In this document: piece by piece, positions 16,723-24,395 of the stretch
How positions within the stretch are numbered: position 1 is the first letter of the stretch
Layout of the letters: each line of letters opens with the position of its first letter
NCBI RefSeq assembly: GCF_013267195.1
Contig: NZ_CP053941.1
Location: 2,666,001-2,730,000 of the forward strand
Direction: 5' to 3'
DNA: 64,000 nucleotides
From: Halorubrum salinarum
GTDB taxonomy: Archaea; Halobacteriota; Halobacteria; Halobacteriales; Haloferacaceae
The notes under the pieces: generated by a model
The model's database searches: none
The model's input: only the letters and a program-made list of their open reading frames with translations
Told to the model about the DNA's origin: nothing
Translations under genes and position numbers: made by a program

Positions 16723-18772
16723 CGACCTCGTCGGCGAACCGGTCTAAGATGTTCCGCCGCTTCTTCTTCATCGTCGGCGTGAGCAGGTCGTTCGCCTCGG
16801 TGAACTCCTCTTCGACGAGGCGGAACTGCTTGATCTTCTCGTAGGACTCGAACTCCTCGTTCACGCGGTCGACCTCTGTCTGGATGCGCTCCCGGACGCG
16901 GTCGTCGCGGCAGACCGCCGCGCGGTCCTCGGGGAGGTCGACCCCGTTCTCGTCGGCCCACGCCGCCACCCGCTCGAAGTTCGGGACGATGAGCGCCGAG
17001 ACGAACTTCCGGCCGTCGCCGAGGACGACGCACTGCTCGACGAACTCGTTGGCGGCGAAGCGGTCCTCGATCGGCCCCGGGGCGACGTTCTTCCCGGTCG
17101 AGAGCACGAGCAGCTGCTTGGCGCGCTCGCGGAAGGCGACGTACCCGTCCGGGCGGAGCTGGACGATGTCGCCGGTGCGGAACCACGGCTCCGCGGCGGC
17201 CTCCGCGTCGTCCCCGTCGTCCGACCCGTCGCCGTCGACGCCGATGCGCTCGTCGGCGGGGGTCCCGGCGGTCACGGCGTCGGGCGGGAGATCGTCCGCG
17301 TCGACGAACGCCTCCGCGGTCGCGTCCGGTCTGTTCCAGTAGCCGTCGGTCACCTGCGGCCCCCTGACGAGCAGCTCGCCGACGTCGCCGGCGAGGTCGG
17401 CAACCTCCTCGCCGACGACGGAGCCGTCGATCGCTATCTCGGTGTCGACCACCGGCGGCCCGATGGTGCCGACCTTCGGCTCCTCGGGCGGGTTGACGCT
17501 GATGACCGGCGAGGTCTCGGTCAGCCCGTACCCCTCCAGGATCGGAAGGTCCATCGCGTGGTACAGCGCGCACAGCTCGGCCGACAGCGACCCGCCGCCC
17601 GAGATGAAGAACTCGATGTTGCCGCCGATCGCCTCGCGGACCGACGAGAAGACGAGCCGGTCGGCGATCGCCCGCTTGGCGTCGAGCAGGGCGCCGGGAT
17701 TGTCGGCCTCGTGGTGGGCGCGCCCCACGTCGACCGCCCACTCGAAGATGCGCTCCTTGACGGGCGACTCGCTCGCCTGCTCGCGGATCGCGTCGTACAG
17801 CTTCTCGTAGACGCGCGGGACGCTGGTCGTCGTCGTCGGGCGCACGAGCCCGAAGTCCTCCCGGAGCGTGTCCGGGCTCTCGGCGTACGCGACCGTCGCG
17901 CCCGCGGCGAACATCATGTAGTGGCCGGCCATCCGCTCGAAGACGTGCGCGAGGGGGAGGAACGAGAGCGTGGTCGACTCCGCGGAGATCCCGGGGACCG
18001 ACGGGTCGCGGTCGGGCCGATCGGCGAAGCGCCGGTAGCACTGCGAGACGTTGTCGCGGAAGTTCGCGTGCGTCAGCCGGACGCCCTTCGGCTTCCCGGT
18101 GGTCCCGGAGGTGTAGATGAGGCTCGCGAGGTCGCCGACCTCGACCGCGTCGACCCACCCCTCGTAGGCCGCCTCGTCGAACGCCTCGGCGCCGAGTTCG
18201 TGGACTTCGCCGAGGCCGTACACGTCGTCGAGGTCGTCGGCCTCGACCGCGTCGCCGTCGACCTCGTCGACGGTCACTATCGCGTCGAGGTCGTGGTCGA
18301 GGTCGTCGCGCACCGCGAGCACGTCTTCCAGCATCTCGCCGTTCTCGGCGACGACGACCGTCGCTTCCGGGTCCTCCAGCAGGTAGCGCAGCTGGCTCGG
18401 CGACGACGAGGCGTACACGGTCGTCACGACGGCGCCCGCGGCCAGCGCCGCGAAGTCGGTCTGGGCCCACTCCATGCGGGTCTGCGAGTACATCGCGACC
18501 CGCGTGTCGCCGTCGACGCCCAGCTCGCGGAACCCGGCCGCGAGGTTCCGGACGATCCCGCGCATCTCGGCGTACGTCAGGTCGGCGTAGTCGCCGGCCG
18601 GCGCCGGCGGAACCACCCCGGCAGCGACGAGCGACCGGTCGTAGGTGCCGCCCTTGTACCGCTGGGCGATCCGGTCCGCGTGCCGCTCCGCGGTGCGCTC
18701 GAACATCTCGGGGAGCGTCTCCCGGGCGATGGCCTCGTCCGTGAACGCTCGTTCCGCCGCTTGCCAACTCAT
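16700..18772 (-). CDS. Long-chain acyl-CoA synthetase (AMP-forming)
   Basis: A 690-residue ANL-superfamily ligase activating fatty acids through acyl-AMP to acyl-CoA. It shows the P-loop motif LIYTSGTTGKPKGV, the A5-type motif EGYGLTETSPVISVN, WFRTGDIVQL, and a C-terminal FADD15-like region (ERAKQLLVLSTGKNVAPGPI). An acidic Gly/Asp-rich insertion precedes WFRTGDI. The ATG at 18772 is supported by a TTTATGATG box on the minus strand at 18796-18804, 24-32 bases upstream; an earlier GTG at 18788 lies in another frame. The 3' end is a 23-base unit present three times, giving stops in every frame. Confidence 0.92.
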   Translation of the reverse strand: MSWQAAERAFTDEAIARETLPEMFERTAERHADRIAQRYKGGTYDRSLVAAGVVPPAPAGDYADLTYAEMRGIVRNLAAGFRELGVDGDTRVAMYSQTRMEWAQTDFAALAAGAVVTTVYASSSPSQLRYLLEDPEATVVVAENGEMLEDVLAVRDDLDHDLDAIVTVDEVDGDAVEADDLDDVYGLGEVHELGAEAFDEAAYEGWVDAVEVGDLASLIYTSGTTGKPKGVRLTHANFRDNVSQCYRRFADRPDRDPSVPGISAESTTLSFLPLAHVFERMAGHYMMFAAGATVAYAESPDTLREDFGLVRPTTTTSVPRVYEKLYDAIREQASESPVKERIFEWAVDVGRAHHEADNPGALLDAKRAIADRLVFSSVREAIGGNIEFFISGGGSLSAELCALYHAMDLPILEGYGLTETSPVISVNPPEEPKVGTIGPPVVDTEIAIDGSVVGEEVADLAGDVGELLVRGPQVTDGYWNRPDATAEAFVDADDLPPDAVTAGTPADERIGVDGDGSDDGDDAEAAAEPWFRTGDIVQLRPDGYVAFRERAKQLLVLSTGKNVAPGPIEDRFAANEFVEQCVVLGDGRKFVSALIVPNFERVAAWADENGVDLPEDRAAVCRDDRVRERIQTEVDRVNEEFESYEKIKQFRLVEEEFTEANDLLTPTMKKKRRNILDRFADEVEMIYDDG

Positions 18773-18858
18773 ACACCCTCAGTCCCACCCTACCATCATA
18801 AACAAACCGGTAGTTTGTAGTTTCTCGCCGCGACCTCTTCCGCCTCTCGCGTCGGCAG

Positions 18859-19839
18859 TCAGTCGCTACCGGCGATCCGCCTGCCGACGCGGTCCCTGTC
18901 CGCGCGGACGTCGTCGGCCATCTCCGCGATCTGCGCCAACACCGGGTAGCGAGGCCCGTCCTCGGCGCCGTAGAGGTAGTCGTGGAACGGGTGGTCGCTC
19001 TCGCCGTCGAGCGGCGACTCCGGGGTCAGCGGCGGGTCGTCGAGCGAGCGCTGCCGGTCGGCGGCGAGTTCGTCGCACTCCCGCTCCAGCTCCGTCAGCC
19101 GGTTCCAGACGTCGATCGCCGCGCCGGTCTCGCCCTCGGACCGGATCCCGTCCAGGTGGCCGACCAGGCACCGGCGGCGGCGATCTATCGCCGACAGCGC
19201 CGCCTCGCAGTCGTCCAGTTCGTCGATCTCCGTCCCGATCGCGTCGGCGAGCCGCTCGCGCGCGTCCGCGGCGCGCCGGCTCCGGTCGACGAGCGCCGAC
19301 TGGGCGCCGCTCGACAGGGCGCCGTCGGTCGCCAGCGCGGTCGCCGCGTCGGGCCCGAGCTCGGCCGCCAGGCTCTCCGCGGGCGTCTCGTCGTACTCGG
19401 CCCGGTAGTGCGGCAGCGACAGCACCGTGTCGCGGTACGCGGCCATCACCCGCCTGAGGGTGACGCTCCGGCCGCTCGGCCCCCCGCCCGGCGGGCCGCC
19501 GCCGTCGCCGTCGATCCGACGGAGGGCGCCGGCCGGTACCCCGGTCGGCGTCGCGTCCGCCGCGACGGAGACCGCGTCGATCTGCGCCACGCGGTCGGCG
19601 AACGACTCGAACGCGTCCCGCTCGTCGAGGACGCGGCGGCGCTCGCGACGGCAGGCGGACTCGGCGTCGCGCACGTACGCGAACGCGAGCAGCGCGAGCA
19701 CCCCGACGAGCGCGATCGCCGTGACGACCCCCGGCTCGGTCGCGATCGCGCCCAGCTCGCACCAGCCGCTCGAACACCCCTCCGTCAGTCCCCGATCGGG
19801 GATCTGGAACACCGCCGCCGAACCCGGCTGAACAGTCAT
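18859..19839 (-). CDS. Haloarchaeal coiled-coil membrane protein, function unknown
   Basis: A 326-residue protein with one clear membrane helix (about residues 36-56, VVTAIALVGVLALLAFAYV). A helical, charged cytoplasmic region follows (about 57-300) with several predicted coiled-coil segments (ERERRRVLDERDAFESFADRVA type and RLTELERECDELAADRQ). It resembles a haloarchaeal-only family (DUF7260-like, from memory). The short N-terminal segment has two Cys (GCSSGWC) before the helix. No enzymatic motif is visible. It is preceded by an AT-rich region (19840-19880) but no confident TATA box. Confidence 0.7.
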   Translation of the reverse strand: MTVQPGSAAVFQIPDRGLTEGCSSGWCELGAIATEPGVVTAIALVGVLALLAFAYVRDAESACRRERRRVLDERDAFESFADRVAQIDAVSVAADATPTGVPAGALRRIDGDGGGPPGGGPSGRSVTLRRVMAAYRDTVLSLPHYRAEYDETPAESLAAELGPDAATALATDGALSSGAQSALVDRSRRAADARERLADAIGTEIDELDDCEAALSAIDRRRRCLVGHLDGIRSEGETGAAIDVWNRLTELERECDELAADRQRSLDDPPLTPESPLDGESDHPFHDYLYGAEDGPRYPVLAQIAEMADDVRADRDRVGRRIAGSD

Positions 19840-19930
19840 TTGGGTCTGTTAACACGGTACACACACAAAGCGCTTTGGTCTCGTCGGCGGCGTTGGCCGG
19901 GTTACGGCGGTTTCTGTCCCGGATCCGGGG

Positions 19931-20773
19931 TCAGTTCCGGACGCCGTCGTCGGTGATCACGGTGTCGATCATCCCGATCGGCGTGGCGTCGTAGCTCGGG
20001 TTCTCGATCTCCACGTCCTCGACGGGCTCGCGCATCACCTCGACGGCGTCGCGGAACTCGTTTTCGAACCGGAACTCCTCGATGGTCTTCGCGCCCGAGC
20101 CGACCGCGGTGACGGGGACGCCGAGCTCGCGGGCGGTGACGACCAGCGGGAACGTGCCGATGCGGTTGTAGTAGGTCCCGCCGGTGATACAGGTGATCCC
20201 CAGCAGGACGCGGTCGCAGTCGCGGAGCGCGTAGCCCATCGCGCTGTCGACGACCATCCGCGTCTCGACGCGCGACATCCCGGCGAGGACGCGCGCGGTC
20301 TTGCGCCCGAGGGTCCGCGGGCGCGCCTCGGTGACGTAGACGGTGAGGTGAGCGCCGTCGCGGGCGGCGTCCTCGATGGCTTCGAGCACGGTCGTCGAGT
20401 AGTCGTGGACGAGCAGCGTGTCGCCGTCGTCGAGGTGTTCGGCCGCGTTGGCGGCCGCCTCCCCCTTGGCCGTCTCGATGTCGTCGACCACGCGGGCGAT
20501 CACGTCCTCCAGCAGCTGCTTCGCGCCCTCGACGCTCGTCGCCTCGCCGACGATTGAGCGCTCGACCTCGCGCATCGCGTTGTGGAGCGCCGCGTGGGAG
20601 GGGTTCGAGCGGCGCAAGACGCCCGCGTTGTGTTCGAGGTCGCGCTCGAACTCGTCGACGGTCACGTACTCGCGGTCCAGCAGGTCCGCGAGCGACCGCG
20701 TCGCCTTCACGGCCACCGCGGACGTGCTGTGGGTCCGCATCGCCCGGATCTCGGCGACGGTCTCGTCGATCAT
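19931..20773 (-). CDS. eIF-2B / ribose-1,5-bisphosphate isomerase family protein lacking catalytic residues
   Basis: A 280-residue member of the eIF2B-alpha/R15P isomerase/MtnA superfamily: helical N-terminus (about 1-105), then a Rossmann-like half with LLVHDYSTTVLEAI, VDSAMGYALRDCD and NRIGTFPLVVTARELGVPV. Family knowledge: isomerases use a Cys in a T-H-C-x-S type motif and an Asp in GAD. Here the first reads V-H-D-Y-S and the second GITCI, so both catalytic residues are missing. It is therefore more likely a regulatory eIF2B-like protein than an isomerase. A CTTTTACG box (20795-20802, minus strand) lies 22-29 bases before the ATG. Confidence 0.75.
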   Translation of the reverse strand: MIDETVAEIRAMRTHSTSAVAVKATRSLADLLDREYVTVDEFERDLEHNAGVLRRSNPSHAALHNAMREVERSIVGEATSVEGAKQLLEDVIARVVDDIETAKGEAAANAAEHLDDGDTLLVHDYSTTVLEAIEDAARDGAHLTVYVTEARPRTLGRKTARVLAGMSRVETRMVVDSAMGYALRDCDRVLLGITCITGGTYYNRIGTFPLVVTARELGVPVTAVGSGAKTIEEFRFENEFRDAVEVMREPVEDVEIENPSYDATPIGMIDTVITDDGVRN

Positions 20774-20830
20774 GCCCCAACGGTCGACCGCGCTCGTAAA
20801 AGGGGTTCCGGGGACGCGTCGGCGCGCCGA

Positions 20831-21808
20831 CTATTCGAGCCCGAGACGGTCGGTCGCGCGCGGCACGCACCCCGCCTCGGGCTCGACGTACGAGTAGTGG
20901 TCCGCGACCAGGTCGGTGACGTCGACGTCGACGTAGCCGTCCGGCGTGGTCGCCGACGCCGGGAGCCCGTCGTGGCCGACCGCCCGGGTCCGGTCCGACG
21001 CGCGGTACACCCAGCCGAGCACGCGGTCGTTCCGGCTGTGGAAGTTGTAGACGGGGGCGTCGAGCGCCGCGATCGCCTCGCCGTACCGCCCGTCCGCCGC
21101 GGCGCTCTCGTCCGGGATCGCGCCGCCGAACAGCGACGCCGAGGCGAGGACGCCCGTCCGCCCGCGGGCCGCGAGCTCCCGAAGGGTCGCCCCCGTCACG
21201 CGGGCGCCGAGCGAGTGGGCGAACAGGTGGACCGGGCGGCCGTCCGCGTCCGCCCACGCCGTCAGCCAGTCCGCGAGCGGCACGGCGTTTGCGTCGGCGG
21301 TCTCCTTCGCCGGCCCCCAGTCGACGTTCGACGCCCACGAGTAGCCGATCACCGGGCGGGCCTCGTCGACCGCGGCGTCGCCCTCTGCCGCCGCGTCGGT
21401 CCCCGACTCCTCGCCCGTCGCCGCGGCGAGCGCGAGCCGAGCGGTGTACGCCTGGTCGCGCGCCGACTCGGCGTCCGCGCCCAGCCCGTGGACGTACAGG
21501 ACCACGGAGCCGGCGCCGTCGAAGCCCCACGACCCCGAGCGCTCGGTCGGGTCGTCGGCGTCGAGGCGCCCGCGCGTCGACACCATCGGCTGCGTCTCCG
21601 GCGCGTCGTACCCGCCGAAGTCGCCGTCGAGCGCGTTCGCGACGTAGAGGCCGCCGCCGCCGAGGAGCCCGACGCCGCCCGCGACGCCGTAGAGGAGTCG
21701 GCGTCGGGTGACGAGGCCGCCCGCGTCGTCGTGCGCGCGCTCCGTCGCGCCCGGGTCGGTCGATCCGCCCGCGTCGTCGGCGCCGTCCCGCGAGGTGTTG
21801 GAGGAGAT
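20831..21808 (-). CDS. Tat-signal alpha/beta hydrolase (lipase/esterase-like), start codon missing
   Basis: An alpha/beta-hydrolase-fold protein of about 325 residues with VVLYVHGLG (oxyanion strand) and the nucleophile elbow FAHSLGARVTG, plus a late FHSRNDRVLG and a C-terminal DHYSY that can supply the acid and His. Near the N-terminus is a twin-arginine signal (TRRRLLYG followed by a Gly/Leu/Val-rich stretch), so it is probably exported folded. No ATG, GTG or TTG lies in frame near the expected start. The 5' end given is an ATC at 21806-21808 that sits 26 bases after a TATTTGAT box. The next in-frame candidate, a GTG, lies inside the divergent gene. Confidence 0.7.
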   Translation of the reverse strand: MSSNTSRDGADDAGGSTDPGATERAHDDAGGLVTRRRLLYGVAGGVGLLGGGGLYVANALDGDFGGYDAPETQPMVSTRGRLDADDPTERSGSWGFDGAGSVVLYVHGLGADAESARDQAYTARLALAAATGEESGTDAAAEGDAAVDEARPVIGYSWASNVDWGPAKETADANAVPLADWLTAWADADGRPVHLFAHSLGARVTGATLRELAARGRTGVLASASLFGGAIPDESAAADGRYGEAIAALDAPVYNFHSRNDRVLGWVYRASDRTRAVGHDGLPASATTPDGYVDVDVTDLVADHYSYVEPEAGCVPRATDRLGLE

Positions 21809-21859
21809 ACCGATCCGTCGCCCCGGACGATCAAATAGCTGACGCGGCGGCGACGGCTG

Positions 21860-21865
21860 TTTATC
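21860..21865 (+). promoter_or_regulatory. TATA-like box of the zinc-ribbon-like protein gene
   Basis: TTTATC lies 22-27 bases before the ATG at 21887. The divergent hydrolase has its own TATTTGAT box (about 21829-21836, minus strand), so about 24 bases separate the two promoters. Confidence 0.5.
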
Positions 21866-21886
21866 GGTCGCTCCCCTACGTGGGGT

Positions 21887-22396
21887 ATGAGCTACCCGGT
21901 CACGTACTACTGTCCCCACTGCGGGACGCTCGTCGCGCTCGAACGCGAGGGGTACCTCGCGGACAAGTCGGTGACCCCGTACCCGCTGGAGGGGTGGACG
22001 TACGTCGCGCCGACGGAGCCGTTCGACGCGGAGGCAGGCGACGGCGGTGCGGACGGCGACGAGGATGGCGAGGACGGCGAGGACGCGGTCGAGGCCGACG
22101 GCGTCCGGTTCGTCTGCGGCGAGAGCGACGGCGTCGACTGGGACCCCCACGACGGCGTCCGCGGCACCGACGTGGGCGGCGACGAGCCGTATCGGGAGCC
22201 GGACGCGGACGGCGTCGGCTGCGGCGAGCCCTTCTACCTCTCGTTCGTCCGCTACGAGGAGGGCCGCGAGGTCGACCCCCGAGCGGAGTCTGAGCCCGTC
22301 GCGATCAACCCCGACCCGCGCCCGAGCGGGCCCCGCGGCCCGTCCGGCCCCGGCGAGGCCGGCGGGCCGAGCGACTCTGACGGCGGCTTCTGGTGA
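21887..22396 (+). CDS. Small zinc-ribbon-like haloarchaeal protein, function unknown
   Basis: A 169-residue protein that begins with a CxxC pair (TYYCPHCGTLVALEREGYLADKS split over residues 5-27), followed by an acidic low-complexity linker (about 45-70) and two more Cys contexts (VRFVCGES at about 75 and GVGCGEPFYLSFV at about 110). The four Cys could form one zinc site. The C-terminus is Gly/Pro/Ser-rich (PRPSGPRGPSGPGEAGG). I do not recognise a named family. It is divergent from the Tat hydrolase, with separate promoters. Confidence 0.65.
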   Translation: MSYPVTYYCPHCGTLVALEREGYLADKSVTPYPLEGWTYVAPTEPFDAEAGDGGADGDEDGEDGEDAVEADGVRFVCGESDGVDWDPHDGVRGTDVGGDEPYREPDADGVGCGEPFYLSFVRYEEGREVDPRAESEPVAINPDPRPSGPRGPSGPGEAGGPSDSDGGFW

Positions 22397-22801
22397 CTAC
22401 GTAGTTGTCTCCTTATGGACTAATGACCACGACTCGGCGGTGAACACCTCCAAGGCCCCAGCCGGGCGGACGGCGCACGCTCGCTGTGCGCCTCGCTCGC
22501 TCGCTCACTTCGTTCGCTCCCTCGCTGCGGTGCTTACATCGCCTGCGCCGTCCGCCCGGCTGCCCCTTTGAGTCCCGCCCGACCGCGACCGTACCGCAGC
22601 CTCACTCCTCCCCAGCCTCGCGGTTCGCGCTCTTCGAGCGCTCACCGGCTCCCTCGCGCGTGCTCCTCGCGGCCGCCTTCGGCGGCCACTCGGAGGCACG
22701 CGCCACCGCCTCTTTCAGCTGTGCGAACCATCTCGCAGCGTCACGAAGGTTCCCGAGCCGAACAGCCAAACGCCTTAAACGGTGAGCGAGTAGGCCGGGA
22801 C
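22397..22801. repeat. Non-coding block rich in inverted repeats, possible dispersed element
   Basis: This 405-base gap has no convincing gene. It contains a perfect 19-base inverted repeat (22459-22477 with 22544-22562, starting CAGCCGGGCGG) flanking a 66-base loop of TCGCTCGC-type simple sequence, a GCGCTC/GAGCGC hairpin (22627-22641), and a strong hairpin GGCCGCC-TTC-GGCGGCC (22671-22687) with a longer imperfect stem around it (about 22658-22703). Blocks of this style occur in multiple copies in Halorubrum-like genomes as far as I remember, but I cannot verify that here. The last 30 bases contain the mch promoter (CCTTAAACG). Confidence 0.6.
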
Positions 22802-23740
22802 ATGGAGAGCATCAACCGGACCGCGATCGAGCTGGTCGACGAGGCGCTCGATTTCGCCGGCGAGCTGGACGTCGTCGGCTACGAGCTTGACAACGGCGCC
22901 ACGGTCGTCGACTTCGGTGTCGACGCGGCCGGCGGCGTCGAGGCGGGACTGCTGCTCGCGGAGATACAGACGGCCGGGCTGGCGAACCTCCAGACCCGGA
23001 TGGGCGAGCTCGCGGGCGCGCCCCGCCAGTACGTCGAGCTGTCGACCGACCACCCCGCGGTCGCGCTGCTGTGCTCGCAGAAGGCGGGCTGGGAGATCAC
23101 GACCGAGGACGGCTTCGAGGGGCTCGGCTCCGGGCCGGCGCGCGCGCTGGTCGGCCGCGAGACCGAGTTCGAGCGCGTCGGCTACTACGACTCCTCGGAG
23201 TTCGCCACGCTGGCGGTCGAGTCGACGGCGCTCCCCGACGAGGCGGTGGCCGAGCAGGTCGCGGAGCTGGCCGAGGTCGACGCCGACGGCGTGTTCCTCC
23301 CGGCGTTCGCCACCGGCTCGACCGCGGGCTCCGTCACCACGGCGGCCCGCGCCGCCGAGCTCGCCGTCTTCCGCCTGCTGGAGATCGGCTACGAGCCCAC
23401 GGACGTGCTCCACGCCTCGGGGTCCGCGCCGCTCGCGCCCGCGACCCGCGACGAGACGGAGGCGATGGGCCGGACGAACGACGCGCTCGCGTACGGCGGC
23501 GAGGTCCACCTCCAGGTCGCCCGCGACGACGACCGCTTCGACGAGATCGTCTCGACCGCCGGCGAGGAGTACGGGACGCCCTTCGTGGAGGTGTTCGAGG
23601 ACGCGGACTGGGACTTCTACGACGTGCCCGAGAGCGTCTTCGCGCCGGCGCAGGTCACCGTCGACGTGGTCGACGGCCCCGTCTACACCGTCGGCGAGAC
23701 CGACGAGGAACTGCTCGCGGAGTCGTTCGGCTACCGCTGA
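22802..23740 (+). CDS. mch: Methenyltetrahydromethanopterin cyclohydrolase
   Basis: A 312-residue protein of the Mch family, which hydrolyses the methenyl bridge of the C1-carrying pterin cofactor. It starts MESINRTAIELVDEALDFA and has the conserved blocks GVEAGLLLAEIQTAGL, STDHPAVALLCSQKAGWEI, GSGPARAL, ASGSAPLAPATRDETEAMGRTNDALAYGG and FVEVFEDADWDFY. The size is normal. Haloarchaea keep this enzyme although they do not make methane, presumably for C1 transfer. The frame is open about 230 bases further upstream through the repeat block, but the ATG and its CCTTAAACG box (about 22772-22780) mark the true start. Confidence 0.93.
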   Translation: MESINRTAIELVDEALDFAGELDVVGYELDNGATVVDFGVDAAGGVEAGLLLAEIQTAGLANLQTRMGELAGAPRQYVELSTDHPAVALLCSQKAGWEITTEDGFEGLGSGPARALVGRETEFERVGYYDSSEFATLAVESTALPDEAVAEQVAELAEVDADGVFLPAFATGSTAGSVTTAARAAELAVFRLLEIGYEPTDVLHASGSAPLAPATRDETEAMGRTNDALAYGGEVHLQVARDDDRFDEIVSTAGEEYGTPFVEVFEDADWDFYDVPESVFAPAQVTVDVVDGPVYTVGETDEELLAESFGYR

Positions 23741-23772
23741 GACGAGCGAGCGCCCACACCGCCCAGAATCCC

Positions 23773-24318
23773 GTGCGACTCAAGCCCGTCCCCGACCCCC
23801 CGCCCGACCTCGACGCGCTCCGCGAGTACCAGCGGGCGGTGCCGCTCGTGCCGGGCGACACGGACGACTGCTGCGCGCGGCTCCGGCGGCGCCGCGACCT
23901 CCCCGACCGGCAGACGGCGAACGACTGGCTCGCCTTCCTGCGCGCGCTCGACCTGGTCGAGGAGACCCCGCGCGGCTTCGTCCGCGCCGACGCCGAGCCG
24001 ACCCCCGAGCGCGTCCGCGAGGGGCTCCGCGAGGGGGTCCTCCTCGTCCCGGAGGCGCTCGCCGCGCTGCGGGAGGCCTCGCCGGAGGCCCCCCTGACGC
24101 CCGATGACCTCTTCGCGGCCACCCGCGACCGAGTCCCGCGCCACGACAGGGCCCGCAATCCCGACTGGGAGGCCGCGTGGCGCGACCGCGCCGCCCGCCT
24201 CCTCGGGTGGCTCGCGCTCGTGGACCTCGCCGCGCCGGTCGGCGGCGACCCGGACGCGACGGAGCGGTCGGAGGGGCCTTTGACAGACGACGGGTACGTC
24301 GCCGGCGACGCGCTCTGA
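23773..24318 (+). CDS. Haloarchaeal hypothetical protein
   Basis: A 181-residue protein beginning at a GTG 32 bases after mch, probably in the same transcript. It is rich in Arg, Asp, Leu and Pro, largely helical, and resembles a helix-turn-helix-like small domain (TANDWLAFLRALDLVEETPRGFVRA). It has a pair of adjacent Cys (DDCCARLRRRRDLPDRQ) near residue 35. A second block reads WRDRAARLLGWLALVDL. I cannot place it in a characterised family; a nucleic-acid-binding role is possible from the charge pattern only. Confidence 0.6.
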   Translation: MRLKPVPDPPPDLDALREYQRAVPLVPGDTDDCCARLRRRRDLPDRQTANDWLAFLRALDLVEETPRGFVRADAEPTPERVREGLREGVLLVPEALAALREASPEAPLTPDDLFAATRDRVPRHDRARNPDWEAAWRDRAARLLGWLALVDLAAPVGGDPDATERSEGPLTDDGYVAGDAL

Positions 24319-24395
24319 TCCGGTCAGAGCGGGCTCCGACCCGTCTCGTCGTCCCCCGCAACAAGCCTTTTACTCGCCCCCGGAGAGGGTCACGC

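Noticed and set aside
20831-21834. TTG at 21834 as start of the Tat hydrolase with a frameshift
   Set aside because: That TTG opens a different frame whose product is a low-complexity shadow; the frame coding for the Tat signal is continuous from upstream and shows no shift.
22486-22785. 99-codon plus-strand frame in the palindrome-rich block
   Set aside because: It is Arg/Ser/Pro-rich with no motif, runs through inverted repeats, and has no promoter or homology that I recognise.
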